From Leuctra nigra (lineage: Eukaryota; Arthropoda; Insecta; Plecoptera; Leuctridae): DNA of 64,000 bases. Positions 26,901 to 52,783 of the stretch are shown piece by piece; the stretch's first letter is position 1, and the number at the start of each line of letters is the position of its first letter. A model generated the notes under the pieces. The model was given only the letters and a program-made list of their open reading frames with translations, searched no databases and was not told the DNA's origin. A program made the translations under genes and the position numbers. The DNA is taken from assembly GCA_934045905.1 (NCBI GenBank), contig OW203762.1:40835702-40899701 (forward strand), in the 5' to 3' direction.

Positions 26901-29900
26901 AGAAACAACTTGAAAGTCGAGTGCATTGTGAACGAGGACGGTTGCTACACAGAACTTACAATACCAAGGTGCAGTATCTATTACTTAAAGAATCTTCGGG
27001 ATGAACCAGAAGAGTGCACAAGTTTTAAGGCAGTTGCTACCTAGTGTGACCATGTGTGACCATTTTTGGTCAATTTTCAAAAATTCTTCAATATTGCCTA
27101 CCCTCAACATTAATAATTAAATCATAAATAATATTTTCTTGCCTGAGACCTTATTCTAAATTTTCTTGAGTGTTATTTATTTTAAAATTCTTAATTATTT
27201 TACAAATGGTGGCATATGTGGGATTTTTTAAAAATTGCAATCAGTAACAGATCATCTTTTGCCAATGGTTTAAAATAGTGATTTCCCGCAACTCATATTC
27301 TGCTTATTGGGTACAGCCTTTTCCATTATGAAGAGTCTATTTTCTTGTTGTCGTCATATTAGGTATCTTCTTTTTTTTCATTTAAATGTAACGATCAGTT
27401 AGTGCTGTAGTATACATATAGCATACCTAGTAGGTAGTGTAATATAATATCCAGAAGTGAAAGTGAAATCATTTTGTTTTTCTGCACTTCTACCAATTTT
27501 AAAACAGGTATTACCTGCTCTGTTTTTCATTGAACTCAATTTAATTACCTACTATGAGTAGGTAGTTCTCACTAATATACACTACAGTACTTCTTTCTGT
27601 CGGTCAGGTTACGAGGCCTTCCAGTGCTTGGCGAGGGCAACGCTGCTGTGTTGGAGTTATTGGAGGAAGACATCCTGCACACTCAGCCATACATTCACAA
27701 CTACCCGTATGACTGGCGTACCAAGAAACCGGTGATCATTAGAGCCAGTCGACAGTGGTTTTTAGATACAGCAGCCATTAAGCAAAGAGCTATTGTACGT
27801 AGATTCCATGGACTATAACTACATCCCTAGAATATCTCTGTTGTGGAATGTTAAAAAATGTCAGGCATGTTAAAAATCCTGGCTTAGTTGGTAGATGGGC
27901 AACATAATTTTTTGTATGTTAGTACCTAGGTATGCATTATTTAACTAATAATATTTTGTCACTGTTACTCTATGTCCTATAAAATTCTGTAGGGTGTGAG
28001 CGGGAGTGCCTGGTCATACTCTCAGTAAACCAACCTTTGTGTAGCTGTAGCAGAAAAATATTTTAAATTCTTTAAAATGTGCAATTTTTACTCACACAAA
28101 GGCTCTCTCTGGAAATCATATACTACATACATATTATTTTATTGAATGTTGTAGGCCGTGCTTGGAGACGTGAGCATCTACCCTGATCGTAGTTCGGGCA
28201 GCAGTGGTCTGGCGGCACAGTTAGAGCGTCGACCATATTGGTGCATCTCTCGACAACGGGTGTGGGGCGTCCCAATCCCTGTGCTGTACCGCCAACCATC
28301 TCTTGAACCAATCATTACGCCAGAAGCAGTGCAACACTACTGCAATCTTATGGATAAACATGGAACAGATTTCTGGTGGACATTGCCCATTGAAGAACTC
28401 GTCACTGAAGAATTCTTGGAGAAGAATAAGGTTGTATGATTTGATTTTAGATATTAAACTTTTAAATGCAAAATGCATTTGTGCATGAATTGTACATTAT
28501 ACAAACTTAAGGATTACTAATCGTGGAAAATGAAATTATCTAGGACTGATTAAATTAATTAACTTTCCACGAGTAATCCTAAGTGTAGGCTGTGTATGTT
28601 TGTTAATATAATAGCAAATAGAAAAATCCTTCAAAATTGATCATTTCATACTAAATTCATTAGTTATTACTTATTATTATGTAATTCATTTTTTATTTCC
28701 CAATCACAAAATTGATGTAAATTTTTGAAGGATGAATACATTTTGCTAGTTTTGTTGGCTTGATATAGCAGATCTACTCACTAACAAGGTTTGGTCTGCT
28801 GTAGGTATGCCTGGAAGATCTGACAAGAGGCAACGACATCCTCGACATCTGGTTCGACAGTGGCATGTCATGGTCTTCAGTATTGGGTCCCGACGGCGTT
28901 GCCGACCTCTATCTCGAGGGCGTTGACCAGTTCACTGGCTGGTTTCAGTCTTCGTTGATGACGTCAGTTGCCCTGCGTGACATCGCGCCATACAAGGCAG
29001 TGTTCGTTCATGGATTTGCCGTCGATGAGAAAGGGAAGAAGATGTCTAAGTCCGAGGGGAACGTAGTCGATCCTGTTCAGATTACCAACGGCGGTGGCGG
29101 AAGAGGTGCGAAGAAAAGTCCGGCATATGGAGTCGATACGTTAAGATGGTAGGCGTTGGATGGTGCTCTCTTTATTTAGTATTTAATTTTAATTCAGTAA
29201 TTAAAATAATTGTTTACATATTCAATTCATTATTTTTCCAGGTGGGTGGCTAGCCATGCAACACAGCATTCAATGGTCACTGTGAGTCAACCCATTATCC
29301 AATCCAGTTCGGAGGCTGTTCACAAAATCCGCATAGTTTTACGCTTCCTTCTCGGAGTCATGCCTCACTCCGCCTCCCAGCTATTTTCCTCCTCCACTCC
29401 TCGACTTCTCGACCAATACCTCCTGCACCTACTCTTCCACTTCCATCACCAAGTGGCATCAGCGTTCGACACATACCAGTTCAACAGAGTTGCTACCCTC
29501 ATCACTAACTTTGTCACAAATGACGTGTCGGCTTTGTACTGCCATCTGGTGAAAGATCGATTGTACTGCAGTGATGTTGACGATCCAACTCGCAAAGATT
29601 GTCAAACTGTTGCCAGGCATATTTTGGAAACTGTCGTGCGAGCCATCGGCCCAATATTGCCTCATTTGGCAGAAGAAGTGTATTTTCATCATCCTTGTAA
29701 AAACGATAACGGTAAATATAACTATTGATTGTCTGCTTTAGTTACTACTATAAGAAAATTACAATGCAAATAAATAGCTTTTTTAAAATGCCATCAACAC
29801 TATTTTAAAAAGGTACACGTGAAAGTGTAATGTTATCAAGCTTTGGTTAGATTTGCAAGTAGATACCTAGATGCTATGTTGAGCGTTGACTATATAGGTA

Positions 29901-32374
29901 AGACATTAATAATATAATAATTCTTTATTTAGCGCAAGCGCTATCTTTCACAAATCAGTACAATACAAAGATACATAAAGATACACAATAAAGACACAAA
30001 CCAAAGAATTAACACACTAAAAACATAGAATAATCTAATTAGGATGTCAACATAAATGTTTCCGTCATTATAATTTCTAAAAGTTTGCTTTTAAATATGC
30101 TAAGACTCCTCACACTTTTAACATTAAGTGGAAGAGCATTAAAAGAACGAATCCCAAGATAAAATAAAGATTTGGCCGATGATTGTTTATGAACATGGTT
30201 TAGAAAAAAATTATTATGCGCTCTCGTGTAATGCTGATGGACATTTTCAACTTTTTCAGTGTTTGTAAAATATGCAGGTAGAAGACCATTTTGAAGTTTG
30301 TAAATAAAACACATGCCTTGAAAATACACATAATCCTTAATCCTTAGCCAATTTAGAGATTTTAACATAGTATTTACAGGTGTATATCTACTACATTTCA
30401 GAATAATCCTCATGCCTCTATTTTGTAGAATCTGTAGTCTTTCAATATCTGTATTAAATGCCTGATACAATAAAATCATACAAAAGGTAAGGTGTGGTTT
30501 AATAATAGTGTTATATATACATAGTTTTGTGGCTACTGTCAGGTGCTGACCTATCCTACTAAGGTAGCTAAGTTTTTTTCTGATTTTGTTCTCTATGTAC
30601 AGTATATGTTGTTTAAAACTTAGATTTACATCCAACAACATACCTAAGTATTTGAATGATTTAACACATTCCACTAACTCACCATTTAGTACAATATTAA
30701 CTTCACAATTATCAGTTGTGTTCATATAATGTAGTTTCCCAGTACCAATCATCATTGCCTTACACTTACTATTGTTCAGCTTTAGCATATTAATGCTCAA
30801 CCAGTCAGTCACTACCTTCAATTCTTCGTTCAATGTATTGTTCAAATCAGTCATATCATTTCCACCATAGAAGATGACTGTATCATCTGCATAGACATTT
30901 ATCACACATTTATTTAAACAACAATTTATGTCATTAATGTGTTTGTGGTCTGTGGTCTGTGTTTGTGGTCTCTACCATGTGTAATTAAATTTTACATGAA
31001 TTACCTACTATTAAATTAATATAGGTAACTAATTTTGTATGTATTTGTACAAAGTTTGAATTAATTGATTTTGACCTGAAGAAAACTTGAGGATGATGAA
31101 ATGGATGAAACAAACTGTTTATCTTTGGTTTCAGAAGAAACTCTGTTCCGCTCTAGAGTATATAAACCGAAGGAGGATTGGAACAGACCTGACATTTGTG
31201 AGACCATGGATTCTGTGCTGCACGTAAAAAGAACTCTGAACAAGTCGGCTGCTGCTACAAACACATTTGCCTTAGATGCAACCATCCATGCTGGTGGGAA
31301 ACTACTGAAGATATTAAAGGTAAAATCCTTTAAATTGAAGGGTCATATTTTAAATGTTATGTAGCTTATTGTTTCAAATTATATTATAATTTTGGCACGT
31401 AGGACTTATACATTTTGTAAGGTATTTTGTTGTGATGATGATACCTTTGATTCCTAGCTTTGATTCATATCTTTGATTCCTACTCATACCTAATTAAATA
31501 TTTCCAAGATTTAAGAATCCTTCAGTAGGTATTCTTTCTTCTTGTGGTTTTTATTTTTTTATTTATTCATTTACATCTTACAGATTGTCACAGACAGGTG
31601 GTAAGGAACTAATAATACTACTACTAAACACTAAATACTATACACAACTAAATAATAACATCATCATCCATCTCTTCTCGTTCTTTTGCTCCTCGGTTCG
31701 TTAATTCATATCTTACATTTCTTACATCCATTTTCATCCAATCTTCTGTCACTTTACCCAATTCATTCCAATCCCTTATTGTTCTATTAATGAATGAAAA
31801 TCTTCTGATGTCTTTCCGTGCTCGTGGTTCAATTAATGCATTCTTGATTCTTCCTCTACAATTTCCTCCCTTCATCTTACCATCCAATTCTTTCCACCCT
31901 GGTTCCCCTTTTCTAACTCTTAGCAAATTACACAGGCGTGTAATCCTTCTTCTACTTTCCAGACTCTCCCATCCCAGCTCCTTCATCATCTCAGTTGGAC
32001 TTTCCCACACCTTCTCCAGTTCATTCCTTGCATTTCTCTCTTAGAGAGGCTTCTCTTAGAGGCTTCAGAAAAGAAAATTGTTTTCTTTTAGGTAATGTTA
32101 TGGTCTGAATAGTATTTATTGAAAAGAGTTTTATTTAATAAACACATTTGTTTTGCAGTCACTACACAACGAAGTCACTGGCATTGACTCCGAACTAACA
32201 GAGCTGCTACAAGTGTCATCAGTGTTTCTTATTGATAACAACAATGAAGACAACATTATCATCCAGACCTCTCCTACTCGAAGATGGCTGTGTGATCGAT
32301 GTAGACGGTACGCTGCAGATACTAAGGACGAACCATGCATTAGATGTCAGAATGTTCTTTCAAACACCCACTAA
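23961..32374 (+). CDS. IARS2: Isoleucyl-tRNA synthetase, mitochondrial (IARS2)
   Basis: Exons: 23961-24155, 24254-24524, 26168-26646, 26724-26968, 27608-27794, 28155-28430, 28805-29148, 29242-29711, about 31092-31319, and 32159-32374; about 970 residues (human 1012). The N-terminus is basic and free of acidic residues over about 40 positions, as expected of a mitochondrial presequence. The class I motifs are present: [12 protein letters not shown] at about residues 93-103 (HIGH motif) and KMSKS at 630-634. The WDCHGLPIE and tRNA-editing-domain blocks ([23 protein letters not shown]) are intact. The C-terminus carries the CDRC...CIRC zinc-binding pairs. The enzyme charges mitochondrial tRNA-Ile. 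One oddity: exon 8 ends in phase 1, while the only AG acceptors before exon 9 (leading to 31082 or 31092) need phase 2 or 0. Either a microexon was missed, another border is used, or there is a 1-nt error. Introns hold a Helitron-like repeat and two LINE pieces. Confidence 0.93.
25172..26015 (+). mobile_element. Helitron-like repeat in IARS2 intron 2
   Basis: It starts TGAGTGAGCGAAGCGAGCG and ends GAGCGTTTTCCTAGT. Relatives with the same two ends occur at 39339-40182, 46839-47286 and 56564-57016, and inverted partial copies at about 35640-35935 and 54500-54795. The CTAGT end preceded by a short GC stem, with no terminal inverted repeats, suggests a non-autonomous Helitron-type element. No Rep/helicase frame is present, so the class is inference. 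Confidence 0.5.
29908..30944 (-). mobile_element. 5'-truncated LINE (reverse transcriptase C-terminal half) in IARS2 intron 8
   Basis: A minus-strand frame 30905-30039 (288 residues) opens at the reverse transcriptase catalytic motif ([10 protein letters not shown]). It continues through the thumb and C-terminal region typical of insect non-LTR elements ([20 protein letters not shown]). About 40 bp upstream, the translation still reads HINDI. Fingers and endonuclease are absent, so the insert is 5'-truncated. The 3' end is marked by CTAAATAAAGAATTATTA in the minus-strand sense. The frame is intact, suggesting a fairly young copy. Confidence 0.85.
31565..32045 (-). mobile_element. LINE 3'-end fragment in IARS2 intron 9
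   Basis: The minus-strand frame 32010-31648 encodes a charged 120-residue piece ([20 protein letters not shown] ...) typical of the extreme C-terminus of non-LTR retrotransposon ORF2. The TAGTAGTAT-like tail near 31600-31620 (minus sense) would be its 3' end. It lacks the catalytic core. It belongs to a different family from the LINE at 29908-30944. Confidence 0.65.
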
Positions 32375-32450
32375 GTCTCGTTTTCTAGTCTCATAAACAA
32401 CAAAACAGTTTAAGGCTGAGTTTTATGACTGACAACCAATCATGAAGCCA

Positions 32451-32456
32451 AATAAA
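32451..32456 (+). promoter_or_regulatory. Candidate polyadenylation signal of IARS2
   Basis: AATAAA lies 77 nt after the IARS2 stop. The same signal is carried into the duplicated block at about 51488. Confidence 0.55.
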
Positions 32457-32638
32457 ACATGTATAGCAAGTTGGCCCAGGCGATTATCTCCCTGAACTCA
32501 GATGGTCCAGGTTTATACTGCTGCCAACATTCCTGACAGTTTTTCTTTGTGCTTTCTTTCCCTTACTCTCAGTTGACAGATAAATCATAGGAATGCTAGG
32601 TAGGTAACTCCTTCCTGTCAAATAGAACAAAGTCTCTG

Positions 32639-32797
32639 GAGGCCAATTCTTGAGTTTTCATGTTTTGAAACCATGTGTGTATTCATTGTTTAAAAGGTAA
32701 AAAAGTTGAAGGCGAAGCAATAGTTGTCAACTGTTTCAAGTTTTATACAATGTAAACACAAATGGTTTCAAAACATGAAAACTCAAGAATTGGCCTC
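32639..32797. mobile_element. Foldback MITE, 159 bp
   Basis: Long inverted arms begin GAGGCCAATTCTTGAGTTTT and end with the inverse. Copy B reads straight through CTCTGGGGGTAAAG at about 51675, giving the empty site. A CTG or CTGG duplication is likely. A second member lies at about 34811-34966. Confidence 0.8.
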
Positions 32798-32807
32798 CTG
32801 GGGGTAA

Positions 32808-33189
32808 AGGCGCATTCACAATGCACCGCTAACTTAAACTTTAACTTAAACTTATAACTTAACTTGTAACTTTAACTTGACCCTATTCACAATGACATCG
32901 CTAACGTAAACTATTAGCCAATCACAACTCTTCAAATAGAATACCTCGGGATTCTTCGCCTTCCCCTCGGGTATCTTCGTATTATTGCCCGATTTCTATT
33001 GGTTGACTCAAGGTCGACCGTTAACTTAAACTTGAATGTTTGGAGTTTGTAAACTTTCAAGTTAAAGTTAACGTCGTTAAGTTAGCGTTCTGCGGTTGTG
33101 AATGCTACCCAGTGATCCCGTAAAACAAACATTCTTAAGTTAAAGTTAACGTTTCAAGTTAAAGTTAGCGGTGCATTGTGAATGCGCCT
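32808..33189. mobile_element. PIF/Harbinger-type MITE, 382 bp
   Basis: Terminal repeats AGGCGCATTCACAATGCACC and its inverse are flanked by TAA on both sides (32805-32807 and 33190-33192). The interior repeats AACTTAAACTT-like units. Copy B lacks it (GGGGGTAAAGTAGTGTC at about 51677), which confirms a discrete insertion in copy A. Confidence 0.85.
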
Positions 33190-33426
33190 TAAATTATAGT
33201 GTCTACGTAACATATATACGTATGTACCATTTTTAATTTCTGTTATATTTTCCGTAAAAAAAACATGATGGTAAATCAGGATTTACTTTTCAAGGTGTAC
33301 ATAGAATTTGCTAGAAAATATAAATCATACAAATTGCAATAACATTTATAAAAGTTGATAATTATTAAATTGTCACTAATTTTTTAATCAAGTTAGGAAA
33401 CCTGGAACTGGCGAGATATCCTCGTC

Positions 33427-33588
33427 AAGGCCGATGCACAATTGACGCAGACGGACGACGGAAACGGATACGATGTTAAAGTATGACGTCTGCGTCGTCC
33501 GTCCGGGTCCGAACAGCCAAGTGAATTTGTCATGCCTAAACATCGTATACGTCTCTGTCGTCATCGGCGTCCATTGTGCATCGGCCTT
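33427..33588. mobile_element. MITE in the pelle 5' flank, 162 bp
   Basis: Inverted ends AAGGCCGATGCACAATTG and CAATGTGCATCGGCCTT-like sequence are rich in GACGG/CCGTC. The copy-B counterpart (about 51985-52328) carries a further element inside it (52041-52236). The element therefore predates the duplication and forms part of both upstream regions. Confidence 0.75.
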
Positions 33589-33965
33589 AAATCTACAGAA
33601 TGACCACCACAAATTATAGTATACAATGTTATATTTAATTAAATATAATTATTTATATTAGGTTGGTAGGATGTCAATAATTAGAGAGGATGATTTAAAA
33701 GCAAATGTTTTATACTAAGTTATAATTTTAAATTATTTGTTAATAAAATTATAAATATAATAATTATGATAATCATTAATCAATATTATTTTCCCATTTA
33801 TTTCCAAACCCAACGTAATATCTTCCCGCGATTAATTTAAATTTGCCTTGTTGGGATTGGTGGAAGAAGAGAAGATCAGATCAGCTGACCCTGACCTGTC
33901 ACACTGCTGCCTGACACTGACAGAGCGTCTTGGTTGTGAACTGTTTAACAAATCTTGGTTACATT
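33589..33965 (+). promoter_or_regulatory. 5' flank of pelle (promoter region, inferred)
   Basis: This segment lies between the upstream MITE and the pelle start codon. The segment closest to the gene, about 33830-33960, is well conserved in copy B (52850-53039), including the CTGACCCTGACCTG and ACTGACAG stretches. The transcription start should lie here. No TATA box is evident. Confidence 0.4.
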
Positions 33966-47788
<13,823 letters not shown>

Positions 47789-48103
47789 CTTTTAAGAAGT
47801 AAATTCCCTTTTTATAGTTTGTTATTGTTATGGCCAATATGTTTGAAAGATGGATCTTCTTTGATTAGGAAAGAAAAATCTCATTATGGTGCTCAGAAAT
47901 ATGGCCACACATTTTTCAGTGCTTAACTAATACTCTATAAGGAAATGGGACCCTACATTTATATTATGTAATGTATTTCATAAACAAAATATATCTTTGT
48001 AACAAAATACAACTTGTTTTATGTATTACGTGTGGTGTGGAGTATGAACTCCTTCCAACATCCTTGACAATGCAACTTCAAATGCTTCACAGTGTTCACG
48101 TTC

Positions 48104-48618
48104 ACAGCAATCCTCAATCAAACAACCCAACCCCTACTGCATGAATGAGAAGGTCTTTCAAAAATTGACTGTAATATTATACACATTATTACACATTATT
48201 ACACATACATGTCAATACACATGTAAATACACATCAATACACATTAATCAATAGCATTACGGTCGGTGACAGGCAAAGGTGAACCCGCTCTAGCATGGGC
48301 CGGCCTATTGTAGTCATGATAAACTGGGTTAATCTTTGCCTGTACCCAACTGTAGGTAATGGTTAATGGATTAATGTCTTGTCATCATTATTAACTGATC
48401 AAGTTCAAGTGAGATACTTGTCAACAATAGAATACGATTCAAATCATTATTATATTCTAATATCAATATTGTGGACTTATATTTATTTAACAGTGAGTTC
48501 TTGTTAATGGTTATATTCGAAATATAATTTAATTTGAGAGGATTTTATATTTATTTGATTGAAATGAAAAAAGTTGTGATGTGGAAAAAGCTAGCCAACA
48601 TAAACAATTCAGAATTAA
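48104..48618. other. Spacer after duplication copy A
   Basis: AT-rich and non-coding, with a short ACACATTA-type repeat at about 48180-48245. Nothing else is recognised. Confidence 0.4.
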
Positions 48619-49151
48619 GGTGCTGCAAGCGCGAGCAATTTTGATGCTTTTTGTAGACACTTTTTGCGATACGATTGGAGACGAAATGGGTACACCAAAT
48701 TATTTGAAATTTTAATCGTTATTAGATAAAAGACGAACTTAGGGTTATCCCTTGGTACATTTTTTAATTTTTTGTTTCGTTAATTAGTAATAATTAGTGG
48801 ATTTTTGGTTAAAAATGAGCTATTTTCTTGTCTCCCTGGGCGCCGTATAAAATTAAATGTCAAAAATGTGCCAAGGGATAACCCTAAGTTTGTCTTTCAT
48901 ATAATCATGATTAAAATTTGAGTTCAATTGGTTAACGGGTTTGGTCTCCAATCGTATCGCAAATTTCATAGTTTTGCGCGGTTTTGTTGAATAACCGGCG
49001 CCTAATTAACGATGCAATAAGCAAAAATGAAAAAGTGATACTAATAATATACAATCAGACTGATCATGTGAACATCCTGTAAAAGTTACACTCATTTATG
49101 AAACAATTTTTCTCTCTCAATTTTCTAAAATGGCCGAGCGCTAGTATCACC
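48619..49151. mobile_element. TTAA-site (piggyBac-type) non-autonomous element, copy 1
   Basis: The element runs from GGTGCTGCAAGCGCGAGC to the imperfect inverse GCGCTAGTATCACC, flanked by TTAA on both sides (48615-48618 and 49152-49155). It closely matches 53959-54487. No transposase. Its interior contains a palindromic pair (CTTAGGGTTATCCCTTGG and its inverse). Confidence 0.85.
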
Positions 49152-49189
49152 TTAACCATGAAATGTCTCATATGTGTCCTTTTCCAAAT

Positions 49190-50460
49190 AACATTATTTT
49201 TTTCTGGTCTGTTTTCTAAATTCAAAAATTTCGCTGCGCGGCATTATTTTCATGATTTTTTTCTAAATAATATTAATTTTTCTGGTCCGTTTCACGTTAT
49301 TTTATACACACTAAAATAATTGTTACGGCATTATTTTTATGACATCACTCACTGAAATAAATTTGTCTGGTCTGTTTCCGCTATTTTATACTACTAAAAC
49401 AATTTTTACACATCTTCAAGTCTAAAATTTTAATTTTTCGCTGCGCGACATTATTTATATGTCTTTCTCGAAATAAAATTAATTTTTCTGGTCTGTTTCT
49501 CGTTATTTTTACACACTCTATTTATAATCTCTCTGAAAGGTCTAATTTCAAAAAATTCGCTGCGTGGCATAATTTTCATTACACTTTCCAACTGAAATAA
49601 ATGGTTTCTTGTCTTTTTCCCGTTATTTTACACATATTAAAATAATTTAAACCCTCCTAAGAGGGCCACAATTCAAATATTTCGCTGCGAGGCATTATTT
49701 TCATGACATTTTACAACTAAAATTAATTTTGGCAGGTCTGTTTCCGGTTCCCTTTATTTTGTACACAACCTCTGGCCTGGAACTCAAAAATTTCGCTGCG
49801 CGGCATTTGGGCAGAGGCGCTGGAAGTCTATTTTCTCAGGGGGGCACATTTTGCTTAGGATCTAGGTAGGGTAGGGACTAAATTTGTAAGGGAGAAAATA
49901 ATATAGTAAATGATAATGTGCGTGGGAAACACGATTGCCAAAATAAACAATGGGGGGTCTGGGGGGAGGGCCCCCAGCACCATGCGGGTCGGAGGCGCAT
50001 AGCCCAGGGAAAAATTTGAATTTCAGGAATGAATTTGGTGCGTTTCTGCGAGATTAGAAACGTTATTTGAACAAATAAATGGACGCCATCAGGTAGGTAT
50101 AAGGTAAATTGAATCCGAGGACTGCCAAAAAATGTATTAATTAAAGTAACTAAAATGAGTGTGGAAAAGTGTCATACACATTAAAATGCCACGCAGCGGA
50201 TTTTTTTAAATGTCTCCCCACAGGCAGGTTTCAAATGATTTTGGTGCATTTTAATTGTAAGAAAACAAAAATTAACCATCACTCATATCATGAAAGTTCA
50301 TATAAAAATGTCCCGCAGCGATTTAGTAATCTTTTAATACTCTTAAAGGCAGGTTTAAAATGATTTTGGTGTAAAATAACAATAATATCAATTGAATTAC
50401 GTCATAAGACTCTCACACAACAATGTCGCGTAGCGATTTTTTTTGGAAATTCAGCCCTAA
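49190..50460. repeat. Diverging tandem arrays of a TTCGCTGCGCGGCAT-type unit
   Basis: At least six direct units of about 105-127 bp occur on the left (unit marker TTCGCTGCGCGGCATTATTTT near 49230, then near 49324, 49437, 49554, 49681 and 49791). Three inverted units follow on the right (CCACGCAGCGGATTTTT near 50187, then near 50309 and 50422). Each unit also has a TCTGGTCTGTTTC stretch. The two arrays flank a core with GGGGGGTCTGGGGGGAGG at about 49950. This looks like a large inverted-repeat element with internally repeated arms. No gene is visible. Confidence 0.65.
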
Positions 50461-50571
50461 TCCAGTAATTTTTTAAAGATATTTTGCGTTACCAGGGGGG
50501 GGGCAGATTAATACTCTTTCCCCCCCCCCCCCCCTGGTTCCGGCGCCCCTGGTCTGGCCCCCTGCGCACTT

Positions 50572-51290
50572 GCTTCCCGGGGGCGTCTTTCCATACCCTA
50601 ATCGAGCCCAACTCATTGATTTGAAAATTTGCATTTTACTCGCATTTAACGCCGAATCTATTTGGTATAACCAAACATTCTAACACTCCCATTCATAATG
50701 AAACAGCTAAGTGAGGTGTCTCAGCAATATTGGAGGTTTTACTCACGTAATTGTTGACAGTTTGAAAATAAAGAACATTGTTCGGAAAATAGATTTAAAC
50801 ACTTTATAAGGAGATAGAAATTTCTGGGTAACAAAATTCGGACACGAGACAAAAATGCATTTGATTATAAGCAAGGCGAAACAAAATGAGCAGAAGTGGT
50901 TGGGTTTAATCAATAATTATAATAATCATGAAAATTAAATTATGACCAATATTTCAGGTCAACCCCATAGCTGCCTACGCAAAAGTACCATCTACTTTTG
51001 AGCTTCGCATTAATACCAACGAATGTTTTGATCAGAATAGATTCTCAGGTCCAATATACCAATTTAAGATGGTTGCTAATAAGTGTTTTTGTGTTACAAA
51101 ACAGGTACCAGGTGTTCAGGTGCTTAGGTAACTATACCTAAGGTACTAAGAATTTACAGTAGGAAGTCACTTGAAGGACGACATAACATAATTTGAATTG
51201 CTAGAAAATATTTAGTTCAGTTATTTCGTCTCTAAACAGTTGTATTGAGTTGGGCTCGATTAGGGTATGGAATGACGCTTCCCGGGGCTA
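50572..51290. repeat. Inverted-repeat element between the duplication copies
   Basis: TTCCATACCCTAATCGAGCC (from about 50590) is repeated in inverted form at 51246-51272, both next to CTTCCCGGGG. About 620 bp of AT-rich sequence lies between. No coding frame. It ends about 110 bp before the start of duplication copy B. Confidence 0.6.
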
Positions 51291-51785
51291 TACTCATTTT
51301 CTTGCACATTCCCTTGACAGGTTCTAGCGCCTGGGAGGGGTGGGTGGGTCCCTGTGAACCGAAATGCGCCAAATGTTTTGGATGTTCGGCACGCCACTGC
51401 AAACACCCACTAAGTCTCGTTTTCTAGTCTCACAAACAACAAAACAGTTTTAAGGCTGTTTTATGACTGACAAACAATCATGAAGCCAAATAAAACATGT
51501 AGAAGTTGGCCCAGGCGATTATCTCTCTGAACTCAGATGGTCCAGGTTTATACTGCTGCCAACATTCCTGACAGTTTTTCTTTGTGCTTTCCCTTACTAT
51601 CAGCATTGCTATCAGTTGACAGATAAATCGTAGAATAAGTGCTAGGTAGGTTTCCTTACTGTCAAATAGAACAAAGTCTCTGGGGGTAAAGTAGTGTCTA
51701 CGTAACATACCTACTATTTTCAATTTCTGTTATGTTGTCCGTAAAAAAACTTGATAGTAAATCAGGGTTTACTTTTCAAGGTGTA

Positions 51786-51875
51786 CAGTGAGATTTAGAA
51801 GAAAGCGGTCGTAGTGCCCCTGTGCCAGGCAGTGTGCACAGGGGTACTACGACCGCTTTCTTCTAAATCTCACTG
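51786..51875. mobile_element. Mariner-type foldback element, 90 bp
   Basis: Near-perfect hairpin: CAGTGAGATTTAGAAGAAAG on the left, its inverse on the right, and a short central loop. It is flanked by TA (51784-51785 and 51876-51877). Copy A reads AGGTGTACATAGAATTTG at about 33295, the intact empty site. Any transcript across it would form a stem of about 40 bp. Confidence 0.85.
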
Positions 51876-52040
51876 TACATAGAATTTGCTAGAAAATATA
51901 AATCATACAAATTGCAATAACATTTATAAATGTTGATAATTTGTCACTAATTTTAAAACCTGGAACTGGCGAGATATCCTTGTCAAGACCGACGCAGACG
52001 GACGACGGAAACGGATACGATGTTAAAGTATGACGTCTAG

Positions 52041-52236
52041 CTGGCTTTCCATGCTCCGTCATCTTCCGTCACCGTCCGACGAAAACGACCACGTGACCCG
52101 TCTCGACCAATCCCTCGCCGTCCGAGATTTTTGGGGATGGCTCTGATTGGTCGAGACGGGTCACGTGGTCGTTTTCGTCGGACGGTGACGGACGTTGACG
52201 GAAGTTGACGGAAGATGACGGAGCATGGAAAGCCAG
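52041..52236. mobile_element. MITE nested in an older MITE upstream of pelle copy B
   Basis: Ends CTGGCTTTCCATGCTCCGTC and the inverse, with a long palindromic interior (CGACGAAAACGACCACGTGA and its inverse). It lies inside the copy-B counterpart of the MITE at 33427-33588, which in copy A is uninterrupted. Confidence 0.75.
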
Positions 52237-52509
52237 TGCTGTCTTCCATCCGCGTCCGAATTGTGAACAGCCGAGTGAATTTGTCATACCTAACATCGTA
52301 TCCGTCTCCGTCGGTGCATCGGCCTTAAATCTACAGAATGACCACCACAAATTATTAGTTAGTATACAATGCTATATTTAAATATAATTATTTATATTAG
52401 GTAGGTGGAGTATCTACAGGTCCTCGAAATTTGATGATGTCAATAATTAGAGAGGACGATTTAAAATCAAATGTTTTCTAATAAGTTATAGTTTTAAATT
52501 ATTTGTTAA

Positions 52510-52783
52510 GGCCCGTTATTACCAAAGTTAAATTTGCTGGATTAACTAACTTTTGGATTAAATTCAATTGTTTCACTCATTTGGAGGTATCTGATTGGCT
52601 GTGCCGCCAATTTAGTCCAATATTTAGTTAATCCGGCTCAGATTAACTTTGGTTATACCTATGGTTATACCGACCCTAACTAACTTTTGGATTAAATTCA
52701 ACTGTTTCAATCATTTTGAGGTATCTGATTGGCTGCGCCGCCAATTTAGTCCAAGCTCAGATTAACTTTGGTAATACTGGGCC
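52510..52783. mobile_element. PIF/Harbinger-type MITE, composite, 274 bp
   Basis: It starts GGCCCGTTATTACC and ends GGTAATACTGGGCC, flanked by TAA (52507-52509 and 52784-52786). Copy A at about 33735 has a single TAA (TTTGTTAATAAAATT), proving the insertion. The interior repeats the TTAACTTTGGTTATACC end motif, as if two members were fused. It is related to 2524-2685. Confidence 0.8.

Noticed and set aside
29908..30944. LINE frame as a functional gene
   Set aside because: The reading frame is intact but begins at the catalytic motif. Fingers and endonuclease are missing, so it is a truncated insertion.
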